From NCBI GenBank assembly GCA_910584325.1, contig CAJTZH010000002.1, forward strand, positions 39,092-103,091: a stretch of 64,000 bases of DNA, read 5' to 3'. Made by a program: the position numbers and the translations under genes. This document shows, in pieces, positions 1 through 8,306 of the stretch. This DNA is from an uncultured Lachnospiraceae bacterium (GTDB taxonomy: Bacteria > Bacillota > Clostridia > Lachnospirales > Lachnospiraceae). The notes beneath the pieces were generated by a model. It made no database searches. It was not told where the DNA came from and saw nothing but the letters and a program-made list of their open reading frames with translations. Position 1 is the first letter of the stretch. Each line of letters begins with the position of its first letter.

Positions 1-141
1 ATATTTTTCTCATTATTGTTCAAAGCATTAAAATTTGGATTTAAAAATGATGCTGCAATATATAATTCCTTGTGTATTATTTACGTAAATTATTATACTA
101 TCATTATTTAGCGTAGTCAAACGCAATAGGATAGATTGTAC

Positions 142-170
142 TTGAAAAAAAACAATTATTTCGTTATAAT
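142..170 (+). promoter_or_regulatory. SigA-type promoter of ispE
   Basis: TTGAAA at 142-147 and TATAAT at 165-170 are separated by exactly 17 bp. The -10 box ends 37 bases before the ATG at 208. This position also argues against an upstream TTG start at 136 for ispE, because that start would lie in front of the promoter. Bases 1-141 are AT-rich and I see no gene in them. Confidence 0.75.
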
Positions 171-207
171 CACTTTATGCGGGTATTACAGAATAAAAGG
201 AAGATTT

Positions 208-1083
208 ATGGACAGTATCAGATTAAAGGCTAGAGCCAAGATTAATTTAGCACTTGATGTAACGGGAAAACGGGAAGACGGCTATCATGAAGTACGTATG
301 GTTATGCAGAGCATTAACCTTTATGACAGCATTTCTCTCACAAAAAGCAGAGAGCCGGGTATCAGGATTCGTACCAATCGCGCCTACCTGCCGACAAACG
401 AGGATAATTTGATTTATAAAGCTGTCAGGTTGATAATGGATGAATACGGCATTCATTCGGGGGTGGATGTGGTATTGGAAAAGTTTATTCCGGTCGCGGC
501 GGGACTTGCCGGAGGAAGTTCTGATGCCGCCGCAGCCATGGTGGGCATGACGCGTCTGTTTTCGGTGAAGACCTCAATGACAAGGCTGATGGAGCTTGGC
601 GTAAAAGTAGGAGCCGACGTGCCGTTCTGTATTATGCGGGGAACAGTACTTGCAGAAGGAATCGGGGAACGGCTCACCAGGCTTGAGCCCATGCGGTCCT
701 GTCCAATTTTGATTGCAAAACCGGGAATCAATGTCTCAACAAAATATGTTTATAGTAATCTGATATTGGATGAAGATACGGTACACCCCGATATTGACGG
801 AATGATTGACGCGATAAAAAGAAGAGATATTAACGGCGTATGCTCGAAGATGGGGAATGTATTGGAGAGTGTAACTGTCAGGGAATATCCGGTTATCGAA
901 GAAATAAAGCGGCAGATGATGGCGTCGGGAGCCATCAATGCCATGATGAGCGGAAGCGGACCTACGGTATTTGGAGTTTTCGGGAACAGAAGAAATGCCG
1001 GTGCGTGCGCCGATGTCCTGAGGGTGACAGGAATTGCAAAACAAATATATATAACAGATGTATTTCATTGCTTTGGGAGGTAA
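208..1083 (+). CDS. ispE: 4-diphosphocytidyl-2-C-methyl-D-erythritol kinase (IspE)
   Basis: This 291-residue GHMP-family kinase phosphorylates CDP-methylerythritol in the cytosolic MEP isoprenoid pathway. The N-terminal ARAKINLALDVTGKREDGYH is the family signature. The ATP-binding glycine-rich loop PVAAGLAGGSSDAAAA lies at residues 95-110, and the C-terminal GHMP motif MMSGSGPTVFG is present. The ATG at 208 follows AAAGGAAG with good spacing and gives normal family length; a longer reading from a TTG at 136 would span the promoter. The stop is 6 bases before the downstream GntR regulator start, so the two are probably co-transcribed. The order ispE-GntR-spoIIR is, to my knowledge, common in Lachnospiraceae. 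Confidence 0.96.
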   Translation: MDSIRLKARAKINLALDVTGKREDGYHEVRMVMQSINLYDSISLTKSREPGIRIRTNRAYLPTNEDNLIYKAVRLIMDEYGIHSGVDVVLEKFIPVAAGLAGGSSDAAAAMVGMTRLFSVKTSMTRLMELGVKVGADVPFCIMRGTVLAEGIGERLTRLEPMRSCPILIAKPGINVSTKYVYSNLILDEDTVHPDIDGMIDAIKRRDINGVCSKMGNVLESVTVREYPVIEEIKRQMMASGAINAMMSGSGPTVFGVFGNRRNAGACADVLRVTGIAKQIYITDVFHCFGR

Positions 1084-1089
1084 CAAAAC

Positions 1090-1764
1090 ATGGAGAAGGA
1101 ACTTAAAATAATGGAATCGGATGAATATCTGCCCTTACGGGATGTTGTCTTTAAGACATTGCGGCAGGCTATTTTAAAAGGAGATATGGAACCGGGCGAG
1201 CGTCTGATGGAGATTACGCTGGCAAATAAACTTGGCGTAAGCCGCACGCCGATTCGCGAAGCAATCCGCAAACTGGAGCTGGAAGGATTGGTGCACATGG
1301 TGCCAAGAAAAGGCGCCATCGTCGCTTCCATTTCCGAAAAAGATATGAGAGACGTGCTTGAGGTTCGTGTCACGCTGGAGGAACTGGCTGTAAAGCTTGC
1401 CATTCAAAATATGGAAGAGCCGGATATAGACCAGCTGAGGAGAGCGGCAAAGAAGTTTGAAAGCGCGGTGATAGCCAGAGATATTGTAGATATTGTGGAA
1501 GCAGATGTGATGTTTCATGATGTTATTTACAATAGGACGAACAACGGACGGTTGATACAGATTATCAATAACCTGCGCGAGCAGATGTACCGTTACCGAT
1601 TGGAGTATGTTAAGGACGCGAGAACGCATTCGATTTTAATCAGCGAACATCAGGACATTATAACGGCGCTTGAAAAAAGAGATGTGGACGAGGCTAAAAA
1701 CGCGGTGAGACAGCATATTATCAATCAGGAAAAAGGAATTGTCCGTGCAATAAAAGACCGTTAA
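1090..1764 (+). CDS. GntR-family transcriptional regulator, FCD domain
   Basis: This 224-residue protein has an N-terminal winged helix-turn-helix at about residues 12-80, with the recognition region LGVSRTPIREAIRKLELEGL. A helical FCD (FadR C-terminal) ligand domain occupies about residues 85-215. FCD domains usually bind metal plus a small carboxylate, and the family mostly represses catabolic operons. No catabolic target gene lies next to it, so the ligand cannot be inferred. It starts 6 bases after ispE behind GGGAGG, so it is probably expressed with ispE. Confidence 0.92.
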   Translation: MEKELKIMESDEYLPLRDVVFKTLRQAILKGDMEPGERLMEITLANKLGVSRTPIREAIRKLELEGLVHMVPRKGAIVASISEKDMRDVLEVRVTLEELAVKLAIQNMEEPDIDQLRRAAKKFESAVIARDIVDIVEADVMFHDVIYNRTNNGRLIQIINNLREQMYRYRLEYVKDARTHSILISEHQDIITALEKRDVDEAKNAVRQHIINQEKGIVRAIKDR

Positions 1765-1826
1765 TGTATAAAACTTCATAAAAATGTCAATCCTATGATT
1801 ACAGACAGTTTATGGGGGTACATAGT

Positions 1827-2441
1827 ATGAATGTATTAAAAGTTTTAAGAACTGCTGTACTGGCAGTTCTTTTATTTCTCACAATCCATATTATATTTAG
1901 TGAGAGAGTGACGGTAGAGCAGGAGGAAATAGCAAAGGAGTTGATTCGCTTTCATGTGAGGGCGAACAGCGACAGCAAAGCAGACCAGCAGCTCAAACTG
2001 GAGGTAAAAAATACCGTTGTAAATTACATGGAACAGATTCTTGAAGGTTCTCAAAGTGTGGAAGAGTCGAAAAAGAGAATTGAGGAAAATATGGACGCGA
2101 TTCTTTGGGAGGCGATGAATACCATACATGCAAGAGGATATGACTACGACGTATACGGTTATATGGTAAAAGAATATTTTCCGTTAAGAGTGTACGGTGA
2201 CATTGCGCTTCCGCCGGGAGAATATACGGCATTTCGCATTGATATCGGGGAAGCCAGGGGGAAAAACTGGTGGTGCGTACTTTATCCGCCGCTGTGTTTT
2301 GTCGATATAACACATGGAGTCGTTCCGAAAGAAAGTAAAGAAGAATTTCAAAATATTATCGGAGAAGAGACGCCGGCGCTGACGGATACCTGTTCTCTTG
2401 AGTTTAAATATTTAACGTTTTTAAATAAATATCTGGAGTAA
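1827..2441 (+). CDS. spoIIR: Stage II sporulation protein R (SpoIIR)
   Basis: SpoIIR is the forespore-made signalling protein, known in Bacillus to trigger SpoIIGA processing of pro-SigE in the mother cell. The 204-residue protein starts with a hydrophobic export or membrane segment (about residues 5-25). The family core follows: RFHVRANSDSKADQQLK, then KNWWCVLYPPLCFVD near the C-terminus. The ATG at 1827 is chosen because GGGGG at 1814-1818 sits 8 bases ahead; the in-phase GTG-type start at 1812 has no such site. I could not read a convincing SigF promoter in the 62-base gap upstream. It indicates an organism with sporulation genes. Confidence 0.93.
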   Translation: MNVLKVLRTAVLAVLLFLTIHIIFSERVTVEQEEIAKELIRFHVRANSDSKADQQLKLEVKNTVVNYMEQILEGSQSVEESKKRIEENMDAILWEAMNTIHARGYDYDVYGYMVKEYFPLRVYGDIALPPGEYTAFRIDIGEARGKNWWCVLYPPLCFVDITHGVVPKESKEEFQNIIGEETPALTDTCSLEFKYLTFLNKYLE

Positions 2442-2445
2442 AATG

Positions 2446-2889
2446 ATGACAAACGACGTAATTGTTACCGTGAAGGGCGTTCAAATCGGTCTGGAATCGG
2501 AAGATGATATTGAAGTAATCAGTCCCGGAAAATATTATGAGAGAAATGAAAAGCTGTTTATCCGTTATGAAGAACAGCAGGAAGACATGACAGGAACGAT
2601 TATCAATATTATAAAAATCGGACCGGAGGGCGTCGAGATTATCAAAAAGGGATTAATAGGGGCTCAGATGGTTTTTCGGGAAAAGGAGAGCATTAACACT
2701 TGTTACGAAACGCCGTATGGCATGATGATGGTTACGATTTATACGGACCGTGTGCAATATACTGTTAATGAGGAATTGATTGAAGTAAACCTGTCGTATA
2801 AGATTGAGATGAACGGTGAGATGCTTTCTGACGCGCAGGTATACATAAAAGTAGTGCCAAGAACGAACGAGGGTCTCTCCCTTGTTTAA
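2446..2889 (+). CDS. DUF1934 (YwiB-like) beta-barrel protein
   Basis: This 147-residue soluble protein has the pattern of the DUF1934/YwiB family, a lipocalin-like beta-barrel of unknown function found across Firmicutes: N-terminal VIVTVKG, central FIRYEEQQEDMTGT, and TPYGMMMVTIYTDRV. Two adjacent ATGs exist at 2443 and 2446. The second has better spacing (7) from GGAG at 2435-2438, inside the end of spoIIR, so the genes are almost contiguous. In many Firmicutes this family sits before argS; here it is followed by a terminator instead. Confidence 0.85.
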   Translation: MTNDVIVTVKGVQIGLESEDDIEVISPGKYYERNEKLFIRYEEQQEDMTGTIINIIKIGPEGVEIIKKGLIGAQMVFREKESINTCYETPYGMMMVTIYTDRVQYTVNEELIEVNLSYKIEMNGEMLSDAQVYIKVVPRTNEGLSLV

Positions 2890-2910
2890 AAATACAAATT
2901 GAAAGTAAAA

Positions 2911-2960
2911 GAAAGCTGCCGCATGATGAATAATCTCTTCATGTGACAGCTTTCTTTTTT
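2911..2960. terminator. Bidirectional rho-independent terminator
   Basis: The arms GAAAGCTGCCGCATGA (2911-2926) and TCATGTGACAGCTTTC (2938-2953) pair over about 15 positions with one mismatch and one G-U. A T-run follows on the plus strand (2954-2960) and a shorter one on the minus strand. It sits between convergent genes. Confidence 0.85.
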
Positions 2961-3414
2961 ATTTCTTCTTATCTTTTTTAAACCTTGCAAAAAATCCTTT
3001 TTTCTTAGGAGTTTCCTTAGCCGGCATACCACCCCGGACAGATTTGATTCCGACAATGTAAATACCGCTGACTTCCGCTTTCACTTCCGCCTTGACAGGA
3101 ATGTCGTCAAAAATCTTGTCGTCGGCAATCAATGTTGTGATTTTTGGACCGACTTTCGCTTTTACAATTGGAAGCTTGGCGTTTCGTAAATATTTTGGCG
3201 TCTGTTCCAATACTATCTTCGGTAAATTTGCTTCTTTTATTTTCATTTTCTTTTTATCGATTATCAGCATGGACATCGTCTGCTTGGCTGCGTCAATTTG
3301 TGCTTTCTGTGCGTCAGCTTTCTTGCGGAGATGGTTGCCGTAGATAAGCAGTGCAATAAATGCGACTAAAAGAACCGCCACAATAATCAGAACTATTTTT
3401 AATGCTAAAGGCAT
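2959..3414 (-). CDS. Small membrane-anchored protein of unknown function
   Basis: This 151-residue protein has one N-terminal transmembrane helix (about residues 5-26). A charged linker, a central region rich in beta-strand-like segments (IVLEQTPKYLRNAKLPIVKAKVGPKI is partly typical), and a lysine-rich tail ending in FKKDKKK follow. I recognise no domain. It lies 82 bases downstream of plsC on the same strand with no terminator between them, so it may be co-transcribed with plsC. The start ATG is preceded by GGAGG on the minus strand. Confidence 0.75.
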   Translation of the reverse strand: MPLALKIVLIIVAVLLVAFIALLIYGNHLRKKADAQKAQIDAAKQTMSMLIIDKKKMKIKEANLPKIVLEQTPKYLRNAKLPIVKAKVGPKITTLIADDKIFDDIPVKAEVKAEVSGIYIVGIKSVRGGMPAKETPKKKGFFARFKKDKKK

Positions 3415-3496
3415 ATATGTAAAACCTCCTATATGAAATTAAAATTAACTTTATTATTGTATCATAAAATGCGTAAAAATCAAATATATTTAAGGG

Positions 3497-4228
3497 CTAA
3501 ACGAGAACTTTATTTTTTTCATATGTCCCGGCGATAATATTCTGTGTATATGCGCCTAAAAATTTCTTGTTTTCCGCGTCCAGTTCCGAGATGATAATCG
3601 GTTTGCCAAATTCAATTACAATATGCGCTTTCTTCAAAAACGGCATGTGGTTTTCAAAGATTGCGGCAGTGTTGTTAAATGTCACAGGAATAACAGGACA
3701 TTTGCTCTTTTCCGCAATTTTAAGGGAACCTTCTTTGAAGGGAATCATTTCTCCGTTTTCTGAGCGGGTTCCTTCCGGAAAAATGAAAAGACTGTAGCCG
3801 GCTTTCACTTCCTCGATACCGGTAAGAATGGTTTTCAGTGCTTCTTTAGGGTTGTCTCGGTCTAGGAACAGGCAGTGGACATACTTCATCCACTGGCGTA
3901 AAAGCGGATATCGGAGCATCTCTTTTTTTGCAACATACCCGGTCGGTTTTTTAAAATAAATGTACGAAGTTAAAATGTCGAAATAACTGTTATGATTTCC
4001 GACATAAAGAACCGCGGTATCATCCGGAATATTCTCCAGACCAAGCGCCGTTGTTTTTACTCCGCTGATAAACAGAACGCATTTAAAAACGCCCCGGACA
4101 AATTTTTGTGTAAATGTGTCCATTTTTGTCTGGTTGTTTTTCCAAAAAAGACGCATAAACAAAAAAATAAAAGGGGTAGCAATTACAACAATAATAGCGT
4201 ACAGCATAAAAATAATTAATCGTATCAT
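3497..4228 (-). CDS. plsC: 1-acyl-sn-glycerol-3-phosphate acyltransferase (PlsC family)
   Basis: This enzyme transfers a second acyl chain to lysophosphatidic acid at the membrane in phospholipid synthesis. The 243-residue protein begins with a hydrophobic anchor and shows the acyltransferase motif NHNSYFD (NHX4D) and the glycerol-phosphate motif FPEGTRS. The start at 4228 is preferred because GAGGT lies 8 bases upstream on the minus strand; the longer reading to 4261 lacks a site. Members of the family also acylate other glycerophospholipids, so the exact substrate is inferred. Confidence 0.92.
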   Translation of the reverse strand: MIRLIIFMLYAIIVVIATPFIFLFMRLFWKNNQTKMDTFTQKFVRGVFKCVLFISGVKTTALGLENIPDDTAVLYVGNHNSYFDILTSYIYFKKPTGYVAKKEMLRYPLLRQWMKYVHCLFLDRDNPKEALKTILTGIEEVKAGYSLFIFPEGTRSENGEMIPFKEGSLKIAEKSKCPVIPVTFNNTAAIFENHMPFLKKAHIVIEFGKPIIISELDAENKKFLGAYTQNIIAGTYEKNKVLV

Positions 4229-4366
4229 GTATGAATACCTCATCAAGTTTATTAATACCATTGTAAAATATTAGAAAATTTATTGCAACTTAAAAAGTAT
4301 AATATAGTAGAATTATGCAAAAAATAATGTTAAAATATACCAAAATTACAGTTAAGAGGGATACGC

Positions 4367-5503
4367 ATGGACGGTGCAAATATAATAGATTATTTAAAGT
4401 GGAGAGGAGATTTAAGTTTTGGACAAACCCCATTGAATGATGTGGACAGTCTGATTCTCAGTCAGATTATTTATATCCCGTTTGAGGGCATTGTGCCTTC
4501 TGTCAGAAGTACGCGGACAATTACATTAAAAAATGCGTGCGACAAGTTTTTTAACATGTATGACGAGACAAAATCAAGCCTTGGCGCGCTGCTGCCAAAG
4601 GAAATATTTGATTTATTCAGACTGGCGGGTGAAAGCGTGCGCTTTGGAAAGATCCGCCTTTCCAGATATACAAATAAAATTAATCATGAGACGGAAATAC
4701 AATTTTGCGCAATGACCGTATTTATAGATGAGCTGAATGAAGTGTTTATCGATTTTCGGGGAACGGACGATACGCTTGTCGGATGGAAAGAAGATTTTAA
4801 CATGGGGTTCATGACCCCGGTTCCGTCACAGACGGAAGCCGTTAAGTATTTTAGCTATGTGATAAACAGGTGTCTTTGTGAGAATGACAGCTTAAAAATC
4901 CGTCTGGGAGGTCATTCCAAAGGAGGCAATCTTGCCGTTTTCGCGGCGACATTTGTGCGTGAACAGGCAGAAACGTCCATACAGGATAGGATTGAGTGCA
5001 TTTATAATTTCGACGGTCCGGGATTTGACGATAAGGTAATACAAAGTGAGGAATATATGAGAACCCGCGAAAAAATTAAAACGATTATTCCGCAGTCTTC
5101 CGTAGTGGGAATGCTTTTAGGACATGAGGAAGGATATACGGTTGTAAAGAGTAATCAGGTGGGGCTTTTACAGCATGACGCGCTTTCGTGGGAAGTAATG
5201 GGAACGGAGTTTATCTGTCTGGAAAGTGTGACGGATTCCAGTATTGTATTGGATAAAACGCTTAAGACCTGGATTAAAAGCATGGATACCGTCAGCGCGG
5301 AACGGTTTGTAACGGCGCTATTTGAAATTTTGAGCGCAACGGATGCGAGGACGCTGACAGAATTAATGACGGGAAAAAACAGGAGCATTTCCGTGATGAT
5401 GAAAGCGTATGCCGGTGAGGATGAAGATACAAAAAGGATGCTCAAATCGGCGGTGCGTTCGATGATAGATATTTGGAAGCGTAATATAAAAAGGAAGGCA
5501 TAA
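4367..5503 (+). CDS. DUF2974 (Mbeg1-like) lipase-fold protein
   Basis: This 378-residue protein is of the DUF2974/Mbeg1-like family, related to class 3 lipases. Residues 1-60 carry the family start (IIDYLKWRGDLSF followed by DVDSLILSQI). FRGTDDTLVGWKEDFNM and the nucleophile elbow GHSKGGNLAVFAA support an alpha/beta-hydrolase fold with a Ser nucleophile. No signal peptide or membrane helix is visible, so it is probably cytosolic. Substrate is unknown. It is a single gene with AGAGGG ahead of the ATG and a strong terminator behind. Confidence 0.85.
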   Translation: MDGANIIDYLKWRGDLSFGQTPLNDVDSLILSQIIYIPFEGIVPSVRSTRTITLKNACDKFFNMYDETKSSLGALLPKEIFDLFRLAGESVRFGKIRLSRYTNKINHETEIQFCAMTVFIDELNEVFIDFRGTDDTLVGWKEDFNMGFMTPVPSQTEAVKYFSYVINRCLCENDSLKIRLGGHSKGGNLAVFAATFVREQAETSIQDRIECIYNFDGPGFDDKVIQSEEYMRTREKIKTIIPQSSVVGMLLGHEEGYTVVKSNQVGLLQHDALSWEVMGTEFICLESVTDSSIVLDKTLKTWIKSMDTVSAERFVTALFEILSATDARTLTELMTGKNRSISVMMKAYAGEDEDTKRMLKSAVRSMIDIWKRNIKRKA

Positions 5504-5517
5504 TAAATACGAAAAAG

Positions 5518-5554
5518 GCAGGGACGTGCGATGGGAAGTTCCTGCTGTTTTTTT
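5518..5554 (+). terminator. Rho-independent terminator after the DUF2974 gene
   Basis: The arms GCAGGGAC (5518-5525) and GTTCCTGC (5538-5545) are followed by a T-run at 5548-5554. It separates the hydrolase-like gene from the sigma factor operon. Confidence 0.85.
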
Positions 5555-5631
5555 GCGGTAAATATAAAAATTTTACAACACTTTTGTGTGTTCGTTTGTA
5601 TTCCTTATATAGAGGAAAAGGCGGTGATGTC

Positions 5632-6087
5632 ATGGATGAGAAACAAATAGGCGATATTTATGAGCGAAATGTTGACAGTATATACAGACTATGTTTTTCC
5701 TATCTGAAAAATAAAGACGATGCCTTTGACGCAATGCAGAATACGTTTTTCCGGATGATTCAGAAGAAGAAAACGTTTGACAGTCCGGAGCATGAAAAGG
5801 CATGGCTGATTGTGTGCGCGTCGAATATCTGTAAAAACGTACTTGCGCATTGGTGGAGAAAGAACGTTTCGATTGAGGAGAATGACGGCATAGGGGGATG
5901 CCAGGAAGACAGGGAACTTCTGATGGTCTTATTAAATTTGCCCGAAAAGTATCGGATTCCGATTTATCTGCATTATTATGAAGGGTATAATTCTATGGAA
6001 ATCGGGAAAATGATGGGAAAAAGTGACGCGACCATAAGAGGCTGGCTAAAAAAGGGGAGAGAGCTTCTTGGAAAGGAAATAGGGTGA
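5632..6087 (+). CDS. ECF-type RNA polymerase sigma factor
   Basis: This 151-residue sigma-70 family factor has only region 2 (SIYRLCFSYLKNKDDAFDAMQNTFFR) and region 4 (LPEKYRIPIYLHYYEGYNSMEIGKMM, then ATIRGWLKKGRELL). This is the ECF layout. The ATG at 5632 is preferred over 5584 because AAAGGCGGTGA precedes it and it matches region 2 start. A palindromic ACACTTTTGTGT lies near 5578-5589, 40-50 bases upstream, and could belong to an autoregulated promoter. The next gene starts 5 bases after the stop and is its probable membrane partner. Confidence 0.93.
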   Translation: MDEKQIGDIYERNVDSIYRLCFSYLKNKDDAFDAMQNTFFRMIQKKKTFDSPEHEKAWLIVCASNICKNVLAHWWRKNVSIEENDGIGGCQEDRELLMVLLNLPEKYRIPIYLHYYEGYNSMEIGKMMGKSDATIRGWLKKGRELLGKEIG

Positions 6088-6092
6088 TAAGT

Positions 6093-7958
6093 ATGGAAGA
6101 TCAAATAAGGGATAAGGTAGCAAGGGCGTATGGTGGCATTGTTCTGGAGGAGGGTTTAAAAAGGCGGGCAAAAAGAAATATCCTTGAGAAAGAACAAAGA
6201 GGCGGCAGAAGAAAATTTATATATGGTGTTGTTGCAGCAGCGGCAGTTGTTATATTTGTACTTGGAAATATTCTGATGATACGGTTGAATCTGGAACATG
6301 AGAGGGGTGCTGCAATGATGGAAACCACTCCTTCTGCAGAGGAGGAGACCACAGGTAATATGCAGGCAAGGGCGCTGGAGGATATCCAGACTTTGGCGGA
6401 GCTTGAAGAACTGTCATTCGCTGCGAATTCCTATGTCTGGAATCTGGAAAATAATTTTTATGTTGCAATATTATGTTATGACGAAAATAATGAGGCGTGT
6501 CTTCCTAAAAACAATATGATGGCGAGAATAGAGTATGCTTATTTTTTGTTTGATGAGTCCGGTGCTAAGCTGAAAGAGTGGCAGGAAAATTTCGATATCG
6601 AAAGCAAAGAGTATCAGAGTATCGGGGCGGTTTTTATAAACGGCGACTGGTATGAAGTGCGGGACAGTAAGAAAGACGGCAGTGAACATTATTATGAAGT
6701 GTACAATGTTACGTCGCCGGAGAAGAGTAGCTATGCCCGTCATCCGGAAGATGAGGAAATCATAAACCGTATTAGTTCGAGCACCTATTATTTTGCCAGA
6801 TATGCAGAAGATGGCAACGGTTATATGGAAGTTGGGGTACTGGACAATGAGTATTACAGACAGGTTTCTGATTTTATAGAGGTAAACAACCGTCAGGACC
6901 TGGAGCAGCTCATAGCGCAGCCGGAAGTGTATTCTATAAAGCTTCTAAATGATTTGTATTTCGTTGTGCTGCCATATCGTCAGAACAGAAGATGCAGTCT
7001 GAATGACCAGGCAGATACAATTGTTATAGGCTGTTATAAGACGGAAAATGATGAGATTGCCGGATACTGGGAGTCGCTTCGGGAGGCAGAAAACAGTGAT
7101 GTGGAATATATAGGTGTATCGGGCTATGACGGGGATTTTTATCTTATCAGCAAGGTAAAAGATACGGAGAAATATTATATAAGCGCTCTATTATGGGATT
7201 TTGAAGAATCCCTGTATTGTGATGAGGGAATCTGCCCTGATGTATACGCCAACGCGACATTTTTTGCAAGGCTGGCAGCGGAAGATGGTGCTTTATACTG
7301 GCAGATTGGAGATAATATAGAAAGCGGAACGGATTATTCCTCAAAAAGTTTCTGCGAAAAGTATTCGTGGGATGAACAGTGTACGAAAGATATGACCATG
7401 CGTGATATTTATGTGGCGGAAAACTGGATTGGCAAAAAAGTGTCTCAATTTAACGGGCTGGAACGGTTTTTTAAGGAAGCTGTTCAAAAAGAGTCTGTAA
7501 CAGGCGATTTGTCAGGCGCAGGAAGCACGGGAAATGCGTATCAGACGGATTATTATTTTGAGTGCGCGGGTTTTCGTGTATCAGCAGAACTGGGTTCTGA
7601 TGAAATTATATCGGTTGCGCTGATTACGGAGCATGATTATGTGACGGAAAATGTGTGGATCGGAATGGATATGGAACAGGTCAGAAAAAATATGGGGATG
7701 AATGAGGAAGCGTATTTCGAATACGGCGGGAATATGTTCGCGGCAGTCGAACGGGACGGTCTTCTGTATGAGTTCCAGTTTCAGAAAGAAAAAATAGGGG
7801 AAAATCTTCCGCCGTATGCCAGCTATCCGGCGCCGGACTATGTGCTTACCTACGCGAAAATAAGCGACGCCGCAAAAATAAAAACATCATCCGTTAAATC
7901 TATGGGAGAGCATCTGTTTGGAGACGGACATTCCTTGGAGGAAGGAAAGGATATTTAG
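6093..7958 (+). CDS. Membrane protein, probable anti-sigma partner of the ECF factor
   Basis: This 621-residue protein has a short basic cytoplasmic N-terminus (about 37 residues), one transmembrane helix (about 38-60) and a very long extracytoplasmic part of about 550 residues rich in Tyr, Asp and Glu. The topology and position directly after an ECF sigma gene suggest an anti-sigma factor or sensor, but I see no zinc-binding anti-sigma motif, so the role is inferred from context. The extracellular part has no domain that I recognise. The ATG at 6093 follows AGGG with good spacing; a GTG at 6084 overlapping the sigma stop is possible. Confidence 0.75.
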   Translation: MEDQIRDKVARAYGGIVLEEGLKRRAKRNILEKEQRGGRRKFIYGVVAAAAVVIFVLGNILMIRLNLEHERGAAMMETTPSAEEETTGNMQARALEDIQTLAELEELSFAANSYVWNLENNFYVAILCYDENNEACLPKNNMMARIEYAYFLFDESGAKLKEWQENFDIESKEYQSIGAVFINGDWYEVRDSKKDGSEHYYEVYNVTSPEKSSYARHPEDEEIINRISSSTYYFARYAEDGNGYMEVGVLDNEYYRQVSDFIEVNNRQDLEQLIAQPEVYSIKLLNDLYFVVLPYRQNRRCSLNDQADTIVIGCYKTENDEIAGYWESLREAENSDVEYIGVSGYDGDFYLISKVKDTEKYYISALLWDFEESLYCDEGICPDVYANATFFARLAAEDGALYWQIGDNIESGTDYSSKSFCEKYSWDEQCTKDMTMRDIYVAENWIGKKVSQFNGLERFFKEAVQKESVTGDLSGAGSTGNAYQTDYYFECAGFRVSAELGSDEIISVALITEHDYVTENVWIGMDMEQVRKNMGMNEEAYFEYGGNMFAAVERDGLLYEFQFQKEKIGENLPPYASYPAPDYVLTYAKISDAAKIKTSSVKSMGEHLFGDGHSLEEGKDI

Positions 7959-7960
7959 AC

Positions 7961-7989
7961 TTGACAAATCTTTGAAAAATGCATATATT
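7961..7989 (+). promoter_or_regulatory. SigA-type promoter of the ileS leader
   Basis: A perfect TTGACA at 7961-7966 and TATATT at 7984-7989 are separated by 17 bp, placing the transcript start around 7996, about 310 bases before the ileS ATG. Confidence 0.85.
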
Positions 7990-8020
7990 ACTATTTAAAG
8001 TAAAATTTAAATAGTTTAAC

Positions 8021-8251
8021 ACGATGACGAAGACAGTAAGGTAAAATTAAACGTAAAAGCGAGCCGGAGATGGTGTGAGACCGGTACAAGTAGATTTTAT
8101 CTGAATATCACTTCCGAGTATCAGTCCCAAAGCGGCACGCGAGTAGGCACTGACGGCACCCGCCGATATCAGGGGCGCATATGATGGTATGTCGTAACAG
8201 GTGAGATAATTGTGGCTTTCGACCTTTTACGGTCGGAAGCCATTTTGTTTT
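8021..8251 (+). promoter_or_regulatory. T-box leader controlling ileS (isoleucine specifier)
   Basis: T-box leaders sense uncharged tRNA and allow read-through into aminoacyl-tRNA synthetase genes. The Stem I landmarks are visible: a GATGACGAAGACAGTA-type 5' end near 8023-8038, the distal loop region GGTGTGAGACCGG around 8072-8084, and GAATATCACTTCCGAG at 8103-8118. The specifier is ATC at 8107-8109 followed by A, matching isoleucine. AGTAGGC follows at 8142-8148. The usual T-box bulge sequence is not clear: the nearest match is GATGGTATGTCG at 8183-8194, against GGTGGTACCGCG. A terminator hairpin ends the leader. Between the promoter and ileS there is no other gene. Confidence 0.88.
8214..8251 (+). 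terminator. Leader (attenuator) terminator before ileS
   Basis: The arms GGCTTTCGACC (8214-8224) and GGTCGGAAGCC (8231-8241) flank a 6-base loop, and ATTTTGTTTT follows. It is the regulated terminator of the T-box leader. Confidence 0.85.
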
Positions 8252-8306
8252 ATATTCAAAGAAATCGTATTTCGTGTTGAAGTGTATGGATTAAGGAGGA
8301 ACATTC

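Noticed and set aside
8162-8169. GCCGATAT in the ileS leader as a SigD promoter
   Set aside because: It lies inside the T-box structure with no TAAA-type box 15 bp upstream, and ileS already has a good SigA promoter.
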